Shown here piece after piece: positions 10,001 to 16,862 of a stretch of 47,887 bases of DNA. Numbering within the stretch: position 1 is the stretch's first letter; the number at the start of each line of letters is the position of its first letter. The translations under genes and the position numbers were made by a program. The stretch comes from Rhodopseudomonas rhenobacensis. Its GTDB lineage: Bacteria; Pseudomonadota; Alphaproteobacteria; Rhizobiales; Xanthobacteraceae. Location: NCBI RefSeq assembly GCF_014203125.1, contig NZ_JACHIH010000037.1, forward strand, positions 1-47,887, read 5' to 3'. The notes under the pieces are model-generated. The model did not search any database. It saw only the letters and a list, made by a program, of their open reading frames with translations, and was not told where the DNA came from.

Positions 10001-10313
10001 CGCCGACAGCCAGTTCAACCTCGGCATCCTCTATGCCCGCGGTATCGGCGTCGAACAGAACCTCGCCGAATCCTACAAGTGGTTCAGCCTCGCCGCCGCC
10101 CAGGGCGATGCCGACGCCGGCCGCAAGCGCGACGACATCGCCAAGCGCCTCGACCCGCAATCGCTGTCGGCCGCCAAGCTGGCGATCCAGACCTTCATGC
10201 CGGAACCGCAGCCCGACGACGCGATCAACGTCGCGAGCCCGCCCGGCGGCTGGGACGGCGCCGGCAGCGCCGCCGCCAAGCCCGCGGCGGCGGCCAAGCG
10301 CGCCGCGCGTTAA
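7023..10313 (+). CDS. PodJ-like polarity protein: coiled coil, one membrane segment, Sel1 repeats
   Basis: This 1096-aa protein has a long cytoplasmic N-terminal part (about 1-560) made of heptad-rich helices (many EIR/ALE/QRI segments). A Pro/Ala-rich linker follows (about 560-745), then a single membrane helix (LLVGASVVVIVLG, near 748-770), a second Pro/Ala-rich periplasmic linker and four Sel1/TPR-like repeats (about 882-1030; for example AAKWYERAAQAG and SYKWFSLAAAQG). This order matches the Caulobacter and Rhizobium polar organiser PodJ, which recruits division and development proteins to a cell pole. No peptidoglycan-binding domain is visible after the repeats. The ATG at 7023 is preferred over the GTG at 7002 because GGAAGCGGA precedes it. 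Very low-complexity linkers make sequence similarity alone unreliable. Confidence 0.78.
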   Translation: MNSRVSWSVEGIEPSVRERAEAAARRAGLSLGDWISAQVGDVPPQLRPQNAAQPAPALPEKDAQEVAEIHQRLDSITRQIEQISRPAGRGEPGVARQLNDAISRLDARLSQITDPARRAEPQPQPQLDRVERAAADVYRASPPLSPASLDSAIAEIAARQTQLDAAANELTPRRAAPPLAPAMPTGPAMAPAMPAAPDMSGLERQLHKITTQIDALTRPDAIEQSIAAFRGELAEIRQTITEAMPRRAIESLESEIRSLAKRIDDSRHNGIDHNALAGVERALAEIRDVLRSLTPAEQLAGFDEAIRNLGGKIDMIVRSSGDPSTLQQLEGAIAALRAIVANVASNEALARLSDDVQTLSSKVDQLARADSHSDSFAALEQRIAALTLTLENRERPVQSDPSAQLETALLALSDRLDRLPVGNDGAATFAHLEQRVTYLLERLEASAETRSPNLGRVEEGLQDVLRQLERQQDTFAALTAVSRTTPPDNGLADTLKREISDLRFTQTEADRHTQDSLEAVHNTLGHVVDRLAMIEGDLRSARPAPPSQPAMPAAARLPVEPPAPQVVLPPRPELPNPAAAAAHFDAAPRQFAAAPPAAEPAAPTPAKTIKEILSPKPARDSAAVAPAPEKAEPPQGVSRLSIGQELPPDHPLEPGTRPLRASPSERIAASESAISEIPAQSREQTSSSNFIAAARRAAQAAAAATQTPDKAKPAAKAAKAPKPAKPATSGAAAPAEGASTLGAKIRSLLVGASVVVIVLGTFKMAMNLLDGGAPQPAAIESAEPAPTPAPSSSETAPAPAAPANPSMTSPTPIGRQSLFGPAPAAPTDSRSADADITGTIPTPPPAIPTAPPSGRAASLVAIPANEKLPDAIGGPQLRIAALKGDPAAAYEIGVRYAEGKTVPANIDEAAKWYERAAQAGIVPAIFRVGTLYEKGLSVKRDLGAARRYYILAAERGNAKAMHNLAVLEADGGSQGANYKSASQWFRKAAERGVADSQFNLGILYARGIGVEQNLAESYKWFSLAAAQGDADAGRKRDDIAKRLDPQSLSAAKLAIQTFMPEPQPDDAINVASPPGGWDGAGSAAAKPAAAAKRAAR

Positions 10314-10466
10314 TCTCGTTCATTCACCAACATGAACGATGCATGAGCGGCGGGGGCGAAAAACCGCGGTCGGTCGCGCATTCTTTAATACCGCCGCCGA
10401 CGAATTCGGATATGCAAAGACGCAGCGATTTCTCGCGTCAGCCACCCCTGTCCGAAGCGAACCCGC

Positions 10467-11393
10467 GTGCAGCTTTACCTTCCGATCGCCGACATCCCGG
10501 TCAATGTTCTGCTCATCCTGGCGATGGGCGCCGCCGTGGGTTTCGTGTCGGGCATGTTCGGGATCGGCGGCGGCTTCCTGATGACGCCGCTGTTGATCTT
10601 TGTCGGCATTTCGCCCGCGGTCGCGGTCGCCTCGGTGACCAGCCACATGGCGGCGTCGTCGCTGTCCGGCGCATTGTCATACTGGCGGCGTCGCGCCATC
10701 GATCCGGCGCTGGCCGGGGTGCTGCTGTGCGGCGGCCTGATCGGCACCGGGCTCGGGGTCTGGTTCTTCACCTTGATGCGCTCGCTCGGCCAGCTCGACC
10801 TGGTGATCGCGCTGTCCTACGTGGTGCTGTTGACCGCGGTCGGCGGGCTGATGGTGTGGGAAGGGCTTCGCGCCATCCTGCGCACCCGGCAAGGCCAGAC
10901 CGTGCTGGCGACCCGCTCCGGTAGCCGCAACTGGATCCACGCGCTGCCGTTGAAGATGCGGTTCAAGCGCTCGAAAATGTATCTGTCGGTGATCCCGGTG
11001 GTGGTGATCGGGCTGGTGATCGGCTTCATCGGCGCGGTGATGGGGGTCGGCGGCGGCTTCATCCTGGTGCCGATCCTGATCTATCTGTTGCGGGTGCCGA
11101 CCTCGACGGTGATCGGCACCTCGATGGTGCTGACGCTGTTCACCATGCTGATCGCCACCGTGCTGCATGCCGTCACCAACCACCAGGTCGACGCGGTGCT
11201 GGCGCTGATCCTGATGATCGGCGGCGTCACCGGCGCGCAATTCGGCGCCCGCGCCGGGCAGCGCATCCGCGGCGAACAGCTGCGGCTGCTGCTCGGGCTG
11301 CTGATCCTCGCGGTGGGCGTGCGGTTTGCGATCGAGCTCGGGATCCAGCCGCAGGACCTGTTCACCATTCGCGAAACCGGGGGCGGCGCATGA
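10467..11393 (+). CDS. TauE/SafE-family membrane exporter
   Basis: This is a 308-aa hydrophobic protein with about eight membrane segments in two halves. Each half starts with the family signature: GMFGIGGGFLMTPLL in the first and GAVMGVGGGFILVP in the second. TauE/SafE proteins export sulfite, sulfoacetate or other organic anions. The start is a GTG at 10467 with only a weak ribosome site. Its stop overlaps the start of the next gene by four bases (ATGA), so the two are translationally coupled. Bases 10314-10466 upstream hold no convincing gene, only a small hairpin (CGTTCAT/ATGAACG, 10317-10338) without a T-run. The substrate is not predictable from sequence. Confidence 0.9.
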   Translation: MQLYLPIADIPVNVLLILAMGAAVGFVSGMFGIGGGFLMTPLLIFVGISPAVAVASVTSHMAASSLSGALSYWRRRAIDPALAGVLLCGGLIGTGLGVWFFTLMRSLGQLDLVIALSYVVLLTAVGGLMVWEGLRAILRTRQGQTVLATRSGSRNWIHALPLKMRFKRSKMYLSVIPVVVIGLVIGFIGAVMGVGGGFILVPILIYLLRVPTSTVIGTSMVLTLFTMLIATVLHAVTNHQVDAVLALILMIGGVTGAQFGARAGQRIRGEQLRLLLGLLILAVGVRFAIELGIQPQDLFTIRETGGGA

Positions 11394-12175
11394 CCCGGGC
11401 GGGCGCGGCGCTGATCGGGCTTGGCCTGCTGCTCGGCGTGGCGAGCATCGGCCCCGCCCGCGCCGAACAACTGATCGTGTCGATTTCCAACACCCGCATC
11501 ACCGTGACGCCGAATTATGCCGGCGGCGAACTGGTGCTGTTCGGATCGATCGAGAAGGACGTCGATACGCCGGCCGACCGCGGCGTCTACGATCTGGTGG
11601 TCACGGTCTCTGGCCCGCGCGCCGACATGGTGACGCGGCGCAAGGAGCGCACGCTGGGGATCTGGGTCAACGCCGATTCCCGCGAATTCCTCATGGTGCC
11701 GGGCTATCTCGCGGTGTTCGCCAACAAGCCGCTGGAGGCGATCGCCGCGCCGGAAGTGCTGCGCCGCCAGCAGCTCGGGCTCAACAACATTCTGCTGACG
11801 CAGCGGGTCGGCCCGGATTATGCCGACGTGGTGCCCAACGACGCGTTCCGCAGCGCCTTCGTGCGGCTGCGCTCCGAACGCGGGCTGTACCGCGAGGAAA
11901 CCTCGGCGGTGACGTTCCTGACGCCGACGCTGTTCCGCACCGGCATTCCGCTGCCGGCCGCGGTGCCGATCGGCAACTACAAGGTCGAGATCAAGGTGTT
12001 TGCCGACGGCGCGCTGGTGACCAAGACCGAAAGCTCGTTCGAGATCGTCAAGGTCGGCTTCGAGCAATTCGTCGCCTCCACCGCGCGGCACGACGGCCTC
12101 GCCTATGGCCTGGTCACCGCGCTGATGGCGCTGTTGACCGGCTGGATGGCCTCGGTGGTGTTCCGGCGGGATTGA
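11390..12175 (+). CDS. TIGR02186-family periplasmic/membrane protein
   Basis: This 261-aa protein has an N-terminal signal peptide (hydrophobic run GAALIGLGLLLGVAS, cut likely after ARA), a periplasmic beta-rich body and one C-terminal membrane helix (LVTALMALLTGWMASVVF, about 240-258). It matches what I know of the TIGR02186 family, a conserved alphaproteobacterial family of unknown function commonly found directly after a TauE/SafE gene. The four-base overlap with the exporter gene supports a joint role, perhaps as a periplasmic partner of the exporter. No enzymatic motif is visible. Confidence 0.82.
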   Translation: MTRAGAALIGLGLLLGVASIGPARAEQLIVSISNTRITVTPNYAGGELVLFGSIEKDVDTPADRGVYDLVVTVSGPRADMVTRRKERTLGIWVNADSREFLMVPGYLAVFANKPLEAIAAPEVLRRQQLGLNNILLTQRVGPDYADVVPNDAFRSAFVRLRSERGLYREETSAVTFLTPTLFRTGIPLPAAVPIGNYKVEIKVFADGALVTKTESSFEIVKVGFEQFVASTARHDGLAYGLVTALMALLTGWMASVVFRRD

Positions 12176-12226
12176 GGCCTCGGCCAGACAAGGCGCGAAT
12201 ATCCAATCGATCCTCACGCTCTGAAT

Positions 12227-12348
12227 CGTCATCCTGAGGTGCGAGCCCTCTTGGGCGAGCCTCGAAGGATGCGGAAACGCGTGCCGGCGGCCCATCCTTC
12301 GAGGCCCGGCTTCGCGCTTTGCGCTACGCCGGGCGCCTCGGGATGACG
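12227..12348. repeat. Palindromic repeat (CGTCATCCTGAGG family)
   Basis: The ends CGTCATCC and GGATGACG are inverted. Internal arms GCCTCGAAGGATG and CATCCTTCGAGGC are also inverted. The same family occurs at 28163-28224, 36335-36480 and, shortened, at 44817-44867. Here it lies between the convergent TIGR02186 and Nramp-like genes, where it may act as a bidirectional transcription barrier. Confidence 0.85.
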
Positions 12349-12354
12349 TGGTAC

Positions 12355-13671
12355 TTAGATGAAATACCCCACCGCCATCGCCAGCACGCTCAGCGTCATT
12401 GCCGCGGTGGAGAGCCAGCCCAGCCAATACAGCGGCCCGCGGATCACGAAGCGCTGCATGATTTCCTTGCGGCGCGACATCAGCATCAGCAGCACCATCA
12501 CCGGCACCGCCAGCACGCCGTTGATCACCGCGCTCCAGTACAGCGCCGAGATCGGATTGATCGGGGTGAAGTTCAGCGCGATGCCGACGATTCCCGCCAG
12601 CGCCAGCACGCTGTAGAACGCCACCGCCTCTTTCGGCTTGCGCGCGAGGCCGACCTTCCAGCGGCGGCCTTCGCCGATCGCGTAGGCGGCGGAGCCGGCG
12701 AGCACCGGAATCGCCAACAGCCCGGTGCCGACGATGCCGAGCGCGAAGATCGCCTCGGCGAAGGCGCCGGCGATCGGCTTCAGCGCCTCGGCCGCCTCCG
12801 CCGAAGTCTGGATGTCGGTCTTGCCGGTGGCGTGCAGCGTCGCCGCGGCGGTGATGATGATCGAGAGCGCGATCAGGTTGGAGAACGCCATGCCGATGAT
12901 GGTGTCGGCGCGGATCCGCTGGAATTCGCTGCGGGCGTCGCCGGGGGTCTTGACCAGCGGCTTCTTGTCGGGATCGATGCGTTCTTCCTCGGCTTCCTGC
13001 GAGGCCTGCCAGAAGAACAGATAGGGCGAGATCGTGGTGCCGAGGATCGCCACGATGGTGGTGAGATAGTCGCGGCTCCAGGTGACGCTCGGCAGCACGA
13101 TGCCCTTCAGCGCCTCGCCCCACGACACGTTGGCCACCGCCAGCGCCGCCACATAGGCGAACAGGCACAGCGTCAGCCATTTCAGCACCGCGACGTAGCG
13201 CTTGTAGTCGAAGAAGATCTGCGCTGCGACCGAGATCACCCCGAAGCCGACCACATAGGCGATGCCGGGGCCGCCGATCAAAAGCTTGGTGGCGTCCGCC
13301 ATGGCGCCGAGATCGGCGGCGATGTTGATGGTGTTGGCGATGAACAACAGCATCACCACGACGCCGAGCATTTTCGACGAGTAGTAGCGGCAGACATTGC
13401 CGGCGATGCCGCGCCCGGTGACGCGGCCGACCCGGCCGGAGATTTCCTGGATCGCCACCATCAGCGGGAAGGTCAGCAGCATGGTCCAGCCGATGCCGTA
13501 GCCGAGCTGGGCGCCGGCCTGGCTGTAGGTGCCGATGCCGGAGGGATCGTCGTCCGACGCGCCGGTGATCAGCCCGGGGCCGAGCGTCTTGAAGAAGTTG
13601 CGAAAGCGGAATGTGCTGGGCTTCTGCTGGTCGAGGTTGCGCTCGAGGTCGGACTTCGCTTCGATCGTCAT
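12355..13671 (-). CDS. Divergent Nramp-family metal transporter
   Basis: This is a 438-aa protein with about eleven membrane segments. The first helix carries GPGLITGASDDDPSG. In classical Nramp manganese/iron transporters the equivalent site is DPGN; here it is DPSG. The sixth-helix metal-binding MPH motif is also absent and ISPYLFFWQASQ stands in its likely place. This places it outside the MntH clade, near the poorly characterised Nramp-related branch, so manganese specificity should not be assumed. The ATG at 13671 has GGGAG close upstream and is chosen over an alternative 21 bases earlier. It is a single gene, convergent with the TIGR02186 gene. Bases 13672-13843 hold nothing recognised. 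Confidence 0.85.
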   Translation of the reverse strand: MTIEAKSDLERNLDQQKPSTFRFRNFFKTLGPGLITGASDDDPSGIGTYSQAGAQLGYGIGWTMLLTFPLMVAIQEISGRVGRVTGRGIAGNVCRYYSSKMLGVVVMLLFIANTINIAADLGAMADATKLLIGGPGIAYVVGFGVISVAAQIFFDYKRYVAVLKWLTLCLFAYVAALAVANVSWGEALKGIVLPSVTWSRDYLTTIVAILGTTISPYLFFWQASQEAEEERIDPDKKPLVKTPGDARSEFQRIRADTIIGMAFSNLIALSIIITAAATLHATGKTDIQTSAEAAEALKPIAGAFAEAIFALGIVGTGLLAIPVLAGSAAYAIGEGRRWKVGLARKPKEAVAFYSVLALAGIVGIALNFTPINPISALYWSAVINGVLAVPVMVLLMLMSRRKEIMQRFVIRGPLYWLGWLSTAAMTLSVLAMAVGYFI

Positions 13672-13843
13672 GCACGCTCCCAACGGCCTCAAGGCCGGTT
13701 GCTAACGTGCTGATTGCGCTCTGGTTCCGGGCCGGAAACAGGCCGAGCCGCCGCGGCCCGTCGCGCTATCGCGCGGCCGGGACTGCGCATTCTTGGGGAC
13801 GTCATCGGGTTTGTCGTCGCAGCGAGATCGCCGGCGGAATCTC

Positions 13844-14776
13844 TTACTCTGCGGCTGCGATTTTTGCCTGCGCGAGGGGCACGGCCGCTGGCCGCGTCAC
13901 CAGATAGATTCCGATCGCGACCGGGATGATCCCCAGAAGGTCGCCGGCATCGAGATGTTCGCCGAGCACGATCCAGGCGAACAGCATCGCCAAGGGCGGC
14001 ATTATGAAATGCCAGGCGCTGGCCGCGGTCGCGCCGCAGACATGCAGCAGATGAAACCACAGGAAATACGCGAAGATCGATCCGCCCAGCACCAGGAAGC
14101 CGAACGCCCAGAACAGTCGCGCGCTCGGGACGATGTCGCCGACATTCGCCAGCGTGGCGGCGAACGGAATCAGCACCAGCCCGCCGGCGAGATTCTGGAT
14201 GCCGTTGCCGATCCACAGGCTGCCCTTCGGCGCCAGCAGCTTGAACAGAATGGTGCCGCCGACGATCGCGGCTAGCCCAGCGAAAGTGAACAGGATGCCG
14301 CGCAGGCTGTCGGTGCCGATCGCCATCCGATGCGAGACGATGAAGCCGACGCCGACGATGCCGAGCAGCAGCCCCGCGACCTTGCGCCAGGTCAACGGCT
14401 CATTGAGCAATAGCGCCGCCAGCACCGCGGTGAACACCGGGTTGGAGCTGACGATCAGCCCGCCGAGCCCGGCGGAGGTGTTTTGCAGCCCGGTGTAACC
14501 GAGCCCCAGATACAGCGCGTTGTTGGCGATGCCGAGCACGGCGCAGACCGCGACGTCGCGCCACGATAACGTCCACGCCTCGCCGCGCAGCCGCGAAAAG
14601 CCCAGGATCAAAATCCCCGCCAGCGAGAACCGCGCCGCCAGCAGGATCAGCGGCGGACAATCGGTCACCGCGACCTTGCCGGCGATGAAGGCAAAGCTCC
14701 ACAGCACGCAGAACGCCGCGATGGTCAGCGGCAGCAGGTTGAAGGCCGGGCGGGCGACGACGGGCGTGATGGACAT
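13844..14776 (-). CDS. EamA/DMT-superfamily exporter
   Basis: This 310-aa protein has ten predicted membrane helices in two EamA repeats (first about 10-145, second about 155-295), the normal arrangement for drug/metabolite transporters such as RhaT and YdcZ relatives. The repeat ends are visible as NPVFTAVLAALLLNEPLTW and the corresponding late segment PLAMLFAWIVLGEHL. The ATG at 14776 has a strong GGAGGAG site. It diverges from a LysR regulator with 84 bp between the starts, a common arrangement in which the regulator controls export of an amino acid or other metabolite. The substrate is unknown. Confidence 0.9.
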   Translation of the reverse strand: MSITPVVARPAFNLLPLTIAAFCVLWSFAFIAGKVAVTDCPPLILLAARFSLAGILILGFSRLRGEAWTLSWRDVAVCAVLGIANNALYLGLGYTGLQNTSAGLGGLIVSSNPVFTAVLAALLLNEPLTWRKVAGLLLGIVGVGFIVSHRMAIGTDSLRGILFTFAGLAAIVGGTILFKLLAPKGSLWIGNGIQNLAGGLVLIPFAATLANVGDIVPSARLFWAFGFLVLGGSIFAYFLWFHLLHVCGATAASAWHFIMPPLAMLFAWIVLGEHLDAGDLLGIIPVAIGIYLVTRPAAVPLAQAKIAAAE

Positions 14777-14860
14777 CGGGCTCTCCTCCGGCTTGGGTCG
14801 TAACCTGCCGGATTGTCATTTGGAAATTAAACGATAGAATGGTGATCAGTGGAAAATCGA

Positions 14861-15736
14861 ATGATGCTCCCGATGCTCGATCTCGAACTGTTGCGCAGCT
14901 TCGTCGCGGTGGTCGATGCCGGCGGCTTCACCCGCGCCGGCGAACGCGTGCACCGGACGCAATCGACGGTGAGTCAGCAGATCAAGCGGCTGGAGGACGA
15001 CCTCGGCCAGCAATTGCTCGACCGATCCGGCAAGGACGTGACGCCGACCGACGCCGGCGAGCGGCTGTTGTCGTATGCGCGGCGGCTGTTGTCGCTGGCG
15101 GAGGAAGCCCGTGACGTGCTGGGGCGGCCGAGCAGCGAGGGCGCGGTGCGGCTCGGCATCAACGAGGACTTTGCCGCCTACCGGCTGACCAAATTGCTGG
15201 CGAGTTTTGCCCGGGCGCGGCCCGGGCTGCGGCTCGACGTCCGTGCCGATCAGAGCATCTATCTGCGGCGCGATCTGGAGCGCGGCGAACTCGATCTGGC
15301 CTTGTTGAAGCGCGCTGCCGGCGGCAAGGATGGCATCGGGGTTTGGCCGGAGCGGGTGCATTGGGTCGACAGCAGGAGCCATCCCTGCAACGCCAAGGCG
15401 GACTCGGTGCCGCTGATTTTCTTTCCGACCGGCTGCCTGTATCGCACCCGCGCAATCCACGCGATCGAGGCCGCCGGCCGGCGTTGGCACATGGCCTATA
15501 CCAGTTCGAGCCTCGCCGGCATCCAGGCCGCGGTCGCCGCCGGCCTCGGCCTCAGCATCCTGCCGGAAATCGCGATTCAGGCCGATCATCGCACGCTCTC
15601 CGCGCGCGACGGTTTTGCTCCGATTGACAAGACCGAAGTGGCGCTGGTGGCCTCGCCCAACGCCAACCCCGCGACGCTGCGCCTCGCGCAACGGCTCGCC
15701 GAATTTTGCGACGCGCTGCAGGCCAAGGCGGCGTAA
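14861..15736 (+). CDS. LysR-family transcriptional regulator
   Basis: This 291-aa regulator has an N-terminal helix-turn-helix with the classical pattern (LDLELLRSFVAVVDAGGFT, then AGERVHRTQSTVSQQIKRLE) in the first 65 residues, followed by a substrate-binding domain. Two ATGs in a row (14861, 14864) and one at 14873 are all plausible starts, and a GTG at 14849 is possible. It diverges from the EamA exporter and probably regulates it. The 84-bp gap contains a loose CATT-AATG dyad around 14818-14840 that could be the LysR site, but the match is poor. Confidence 0.9.
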   Translation: MMLPMLDLELLRSFVAVVDAGGFTRAGERVHRTQSTVSQQIKRLEDDLGQQLLDRSGKDVTPTDAGERLLSYARRLLSLAEEARDVLGRPSSEGAVRLGINEDFAAYRLTKLLASFARARPGLRLDVRADQSIYLRRDLERGELDLALLKRAAGGKDGIGVWPERVHWVDSRSHPCNAKADSVPLIFFPTGCLYRTRAIHAIEAAGRRWHMAYTSSSLAGIQAAVAAGLGLSILPEIAIQADHRTLSARDGFAPIDKTEVALVASPNANPATLRLAQRLAEFCDALQAKAA

Positions 15737-15792
15737 AACTGCACGCGACCTCCTTTCCTTCGATTTGAAGTCCCGCGACATCGGCAGCGCGC

Positions 15793-15950
15793 TCCCTCTC
15801 CCCGCTCGCGGGGAGAGGGTCGGGGTGAGGGGGCGCTCCAGTAGAAAACGAAGTTGATAGTAGGGAACAGAATTCAGCGTTTATTCCGCCGAGACGCCCC
15901 CTCACCCGGCGCTACGCGCCGACCTCTCCCCGCTTGCGGGGAGAGGTTAA
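15793..15950. repeat. Inverted pair of REP elements (BIME-like)
   Basis: The left arm (15793-15836) and right arm (15894-15950) are facing copies of the CTCTCCCC-GGGGAGAG family, separated by about 57 bases of AT-richer DNA. The right arm ends about ten bases from the stop codon of pdeM. The pair separates lysR and pdeM, which are convergent, and may end both transcripts. Confidence 0.85.
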
Positions 15951-15960
15951 GGCGGCGCAG

Positions 15961-16668
15961 TCAGCAGCAGCGCGAGGCGGCGATGGCGTGCAGCTTGCGG
16001 TCGCCGAGCAGATGCGCGACGAAGCCCAGCGGCGTGAAGATCTTCGCAAATGCCTCGTGGCGGATGTTGAGGCCGCCCGCATAGGCGCCGAACGCCGGCA
16101 TCACCATGCGGTGGCCGTCGCTGGCAAAGCAGCGCCGCTCCATCGCCCGGCCGCGCGCCGAGACCCGCGCTTTCGGATGCAGATGGCCAGCGATTTCGCC
16201 GTCGGCGCCGCTCGGCTCGTGGCGAAACACGATCGTTCCGATGCCGACGTCGCTGGCGACCATGCCACCGAGATCGTTCGGCAGCGCGGGATCGTGATTG
16301 CCCGCGATCCAGATCCAGTCGCGCCCCGCCTGCAGCGCGCCGAGGATGTCGCGGTTGGCGTCGGACAATCGATCATGCGCGTCGCGATCGTGGAAGCTGT
16401 CGCCGAGCGCGATCACCGTCTTGGGATCGTAGCGCGCGATCACCGCGCCGAGCCGGCCGAGCGTCGCGATGGTGTCGTAAGGCGGCAGCATCACGCCGCG
16501 CATCGCAAAGCTCGAGCCTTTTTCCAGATGCAGGTCGGAGACGATCAGCAGCCGCTCATCGGCCCAGTACAACGCTCCGGACAGATCGGCGATGAGCGTG
16601 GCGTCGGCGATCGCGACGCACTGTTCGCCTTCGCTTTGCGGGGAGAGGGGTGCGGTAGCAAGATGCAT
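15961..16668 (-). CDS. pdeM: Ligase-associated DNA damage response metallophosphoesterase PdeM
   Basis: This 235-aa calcineurin-like phosphoesterase shows the complete metal-binding set: VSDLHLEKG (DxH), IALGDSFHD (GD), IAGNHDP (GNHD) and IAGHLHP (GHxH). The VSDLHLEKG form is typical of the PdeM group that travels with an Lhr-type helicase, a beta-CASP exonuclease and an ATP-dependent ligase; all three are present within 9 kb here. The ATG at 16668 is preceded by GGGAAGA. The first 15 residues contain PLSPQSEGE, which resembles what the local REP core encodes (PLSP...GRGE). The N-terminus may therefore be partly repeat-derived, and a later start is possible although none with a good ribosome site was found. 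Confidence 0.9.
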   Translation of the reverse strand: MHLATAPLSPQSEGEQCVAIADATLIADLSGALYWADERLLIVSDLHLEKGSSFAMRGVMLPPYDTIATLGRLGAVIARYDPKTVIALGDSFHDRDAHDRLSDANRDILGALQAGRDWIWIAGNHDPALPNDLGGMVASDVGIGTIVFRHEPSGADGEIAGHLHPKARVSARGRAMERRCFASDGHRMVMPAFGAYAGGLNIRHEAFAKIFTPLGFVAHLLGDRKLHAIAASRCC

Positions 16669-16705
16669 CAATCGTCTTCCCGTTCAGCCCCGATCGTCTG
16701 GATTC

Positions 16706-16785
16706 GTAGGATGGGTTGAGCATCGCGAAACCCATCGCAAGATTCAGTGCGTCTGATGGGTTTCGCTCCGCGCAACCCATCCTAC
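16706..16785. repeat. 80-bp MITE-like element with 12-bp perfect terminal inverted repeats
   Basis: The element begins GTAGGATGGGTT and ends AACCCATCCTAC. It has internal inverted arms CGCGAAACCCATC and GATGGGTTTCG. It lies between the helicase and pdeM genes, which read in the same direction. Confidence 0.85.
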
Positions 16786-16820
16786 TCGCTTTTCAATTGA
16801 ACGACGTGCCCCGTGGCACC

Positions 16821-16858
16821 CCCCACCCCGACCCTCCCCCGCAAGGGGGGAGGGAGAA
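16821..16858. repeat. REP core palindrome next to the helicase stop codon
   Basis: CCCACCCCGACCCTCCCCC-GCAA-GGGGGGAGGG is a variant of the REP family, ending five bases before the helicase stop codon. It would form a strong hairpin in the 3' end of the helicase message. Confidence 0.8.
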
Positions 16859-16862
16859 GAAA

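Noticed and set aside
11081-13675. An 864-codon frame covering the end of the TauE gene, the TIGR02186 gene and the Nramp-like gene
   Set aside because: It is out of frame with three convincing families and crosses an intergenic repeat.
14813-14846. LysR operator between the EamA and lysR genes
   Set aside because: Only a loose CATT/AATG dyad with several mismatches; too weak to annotate as a site.
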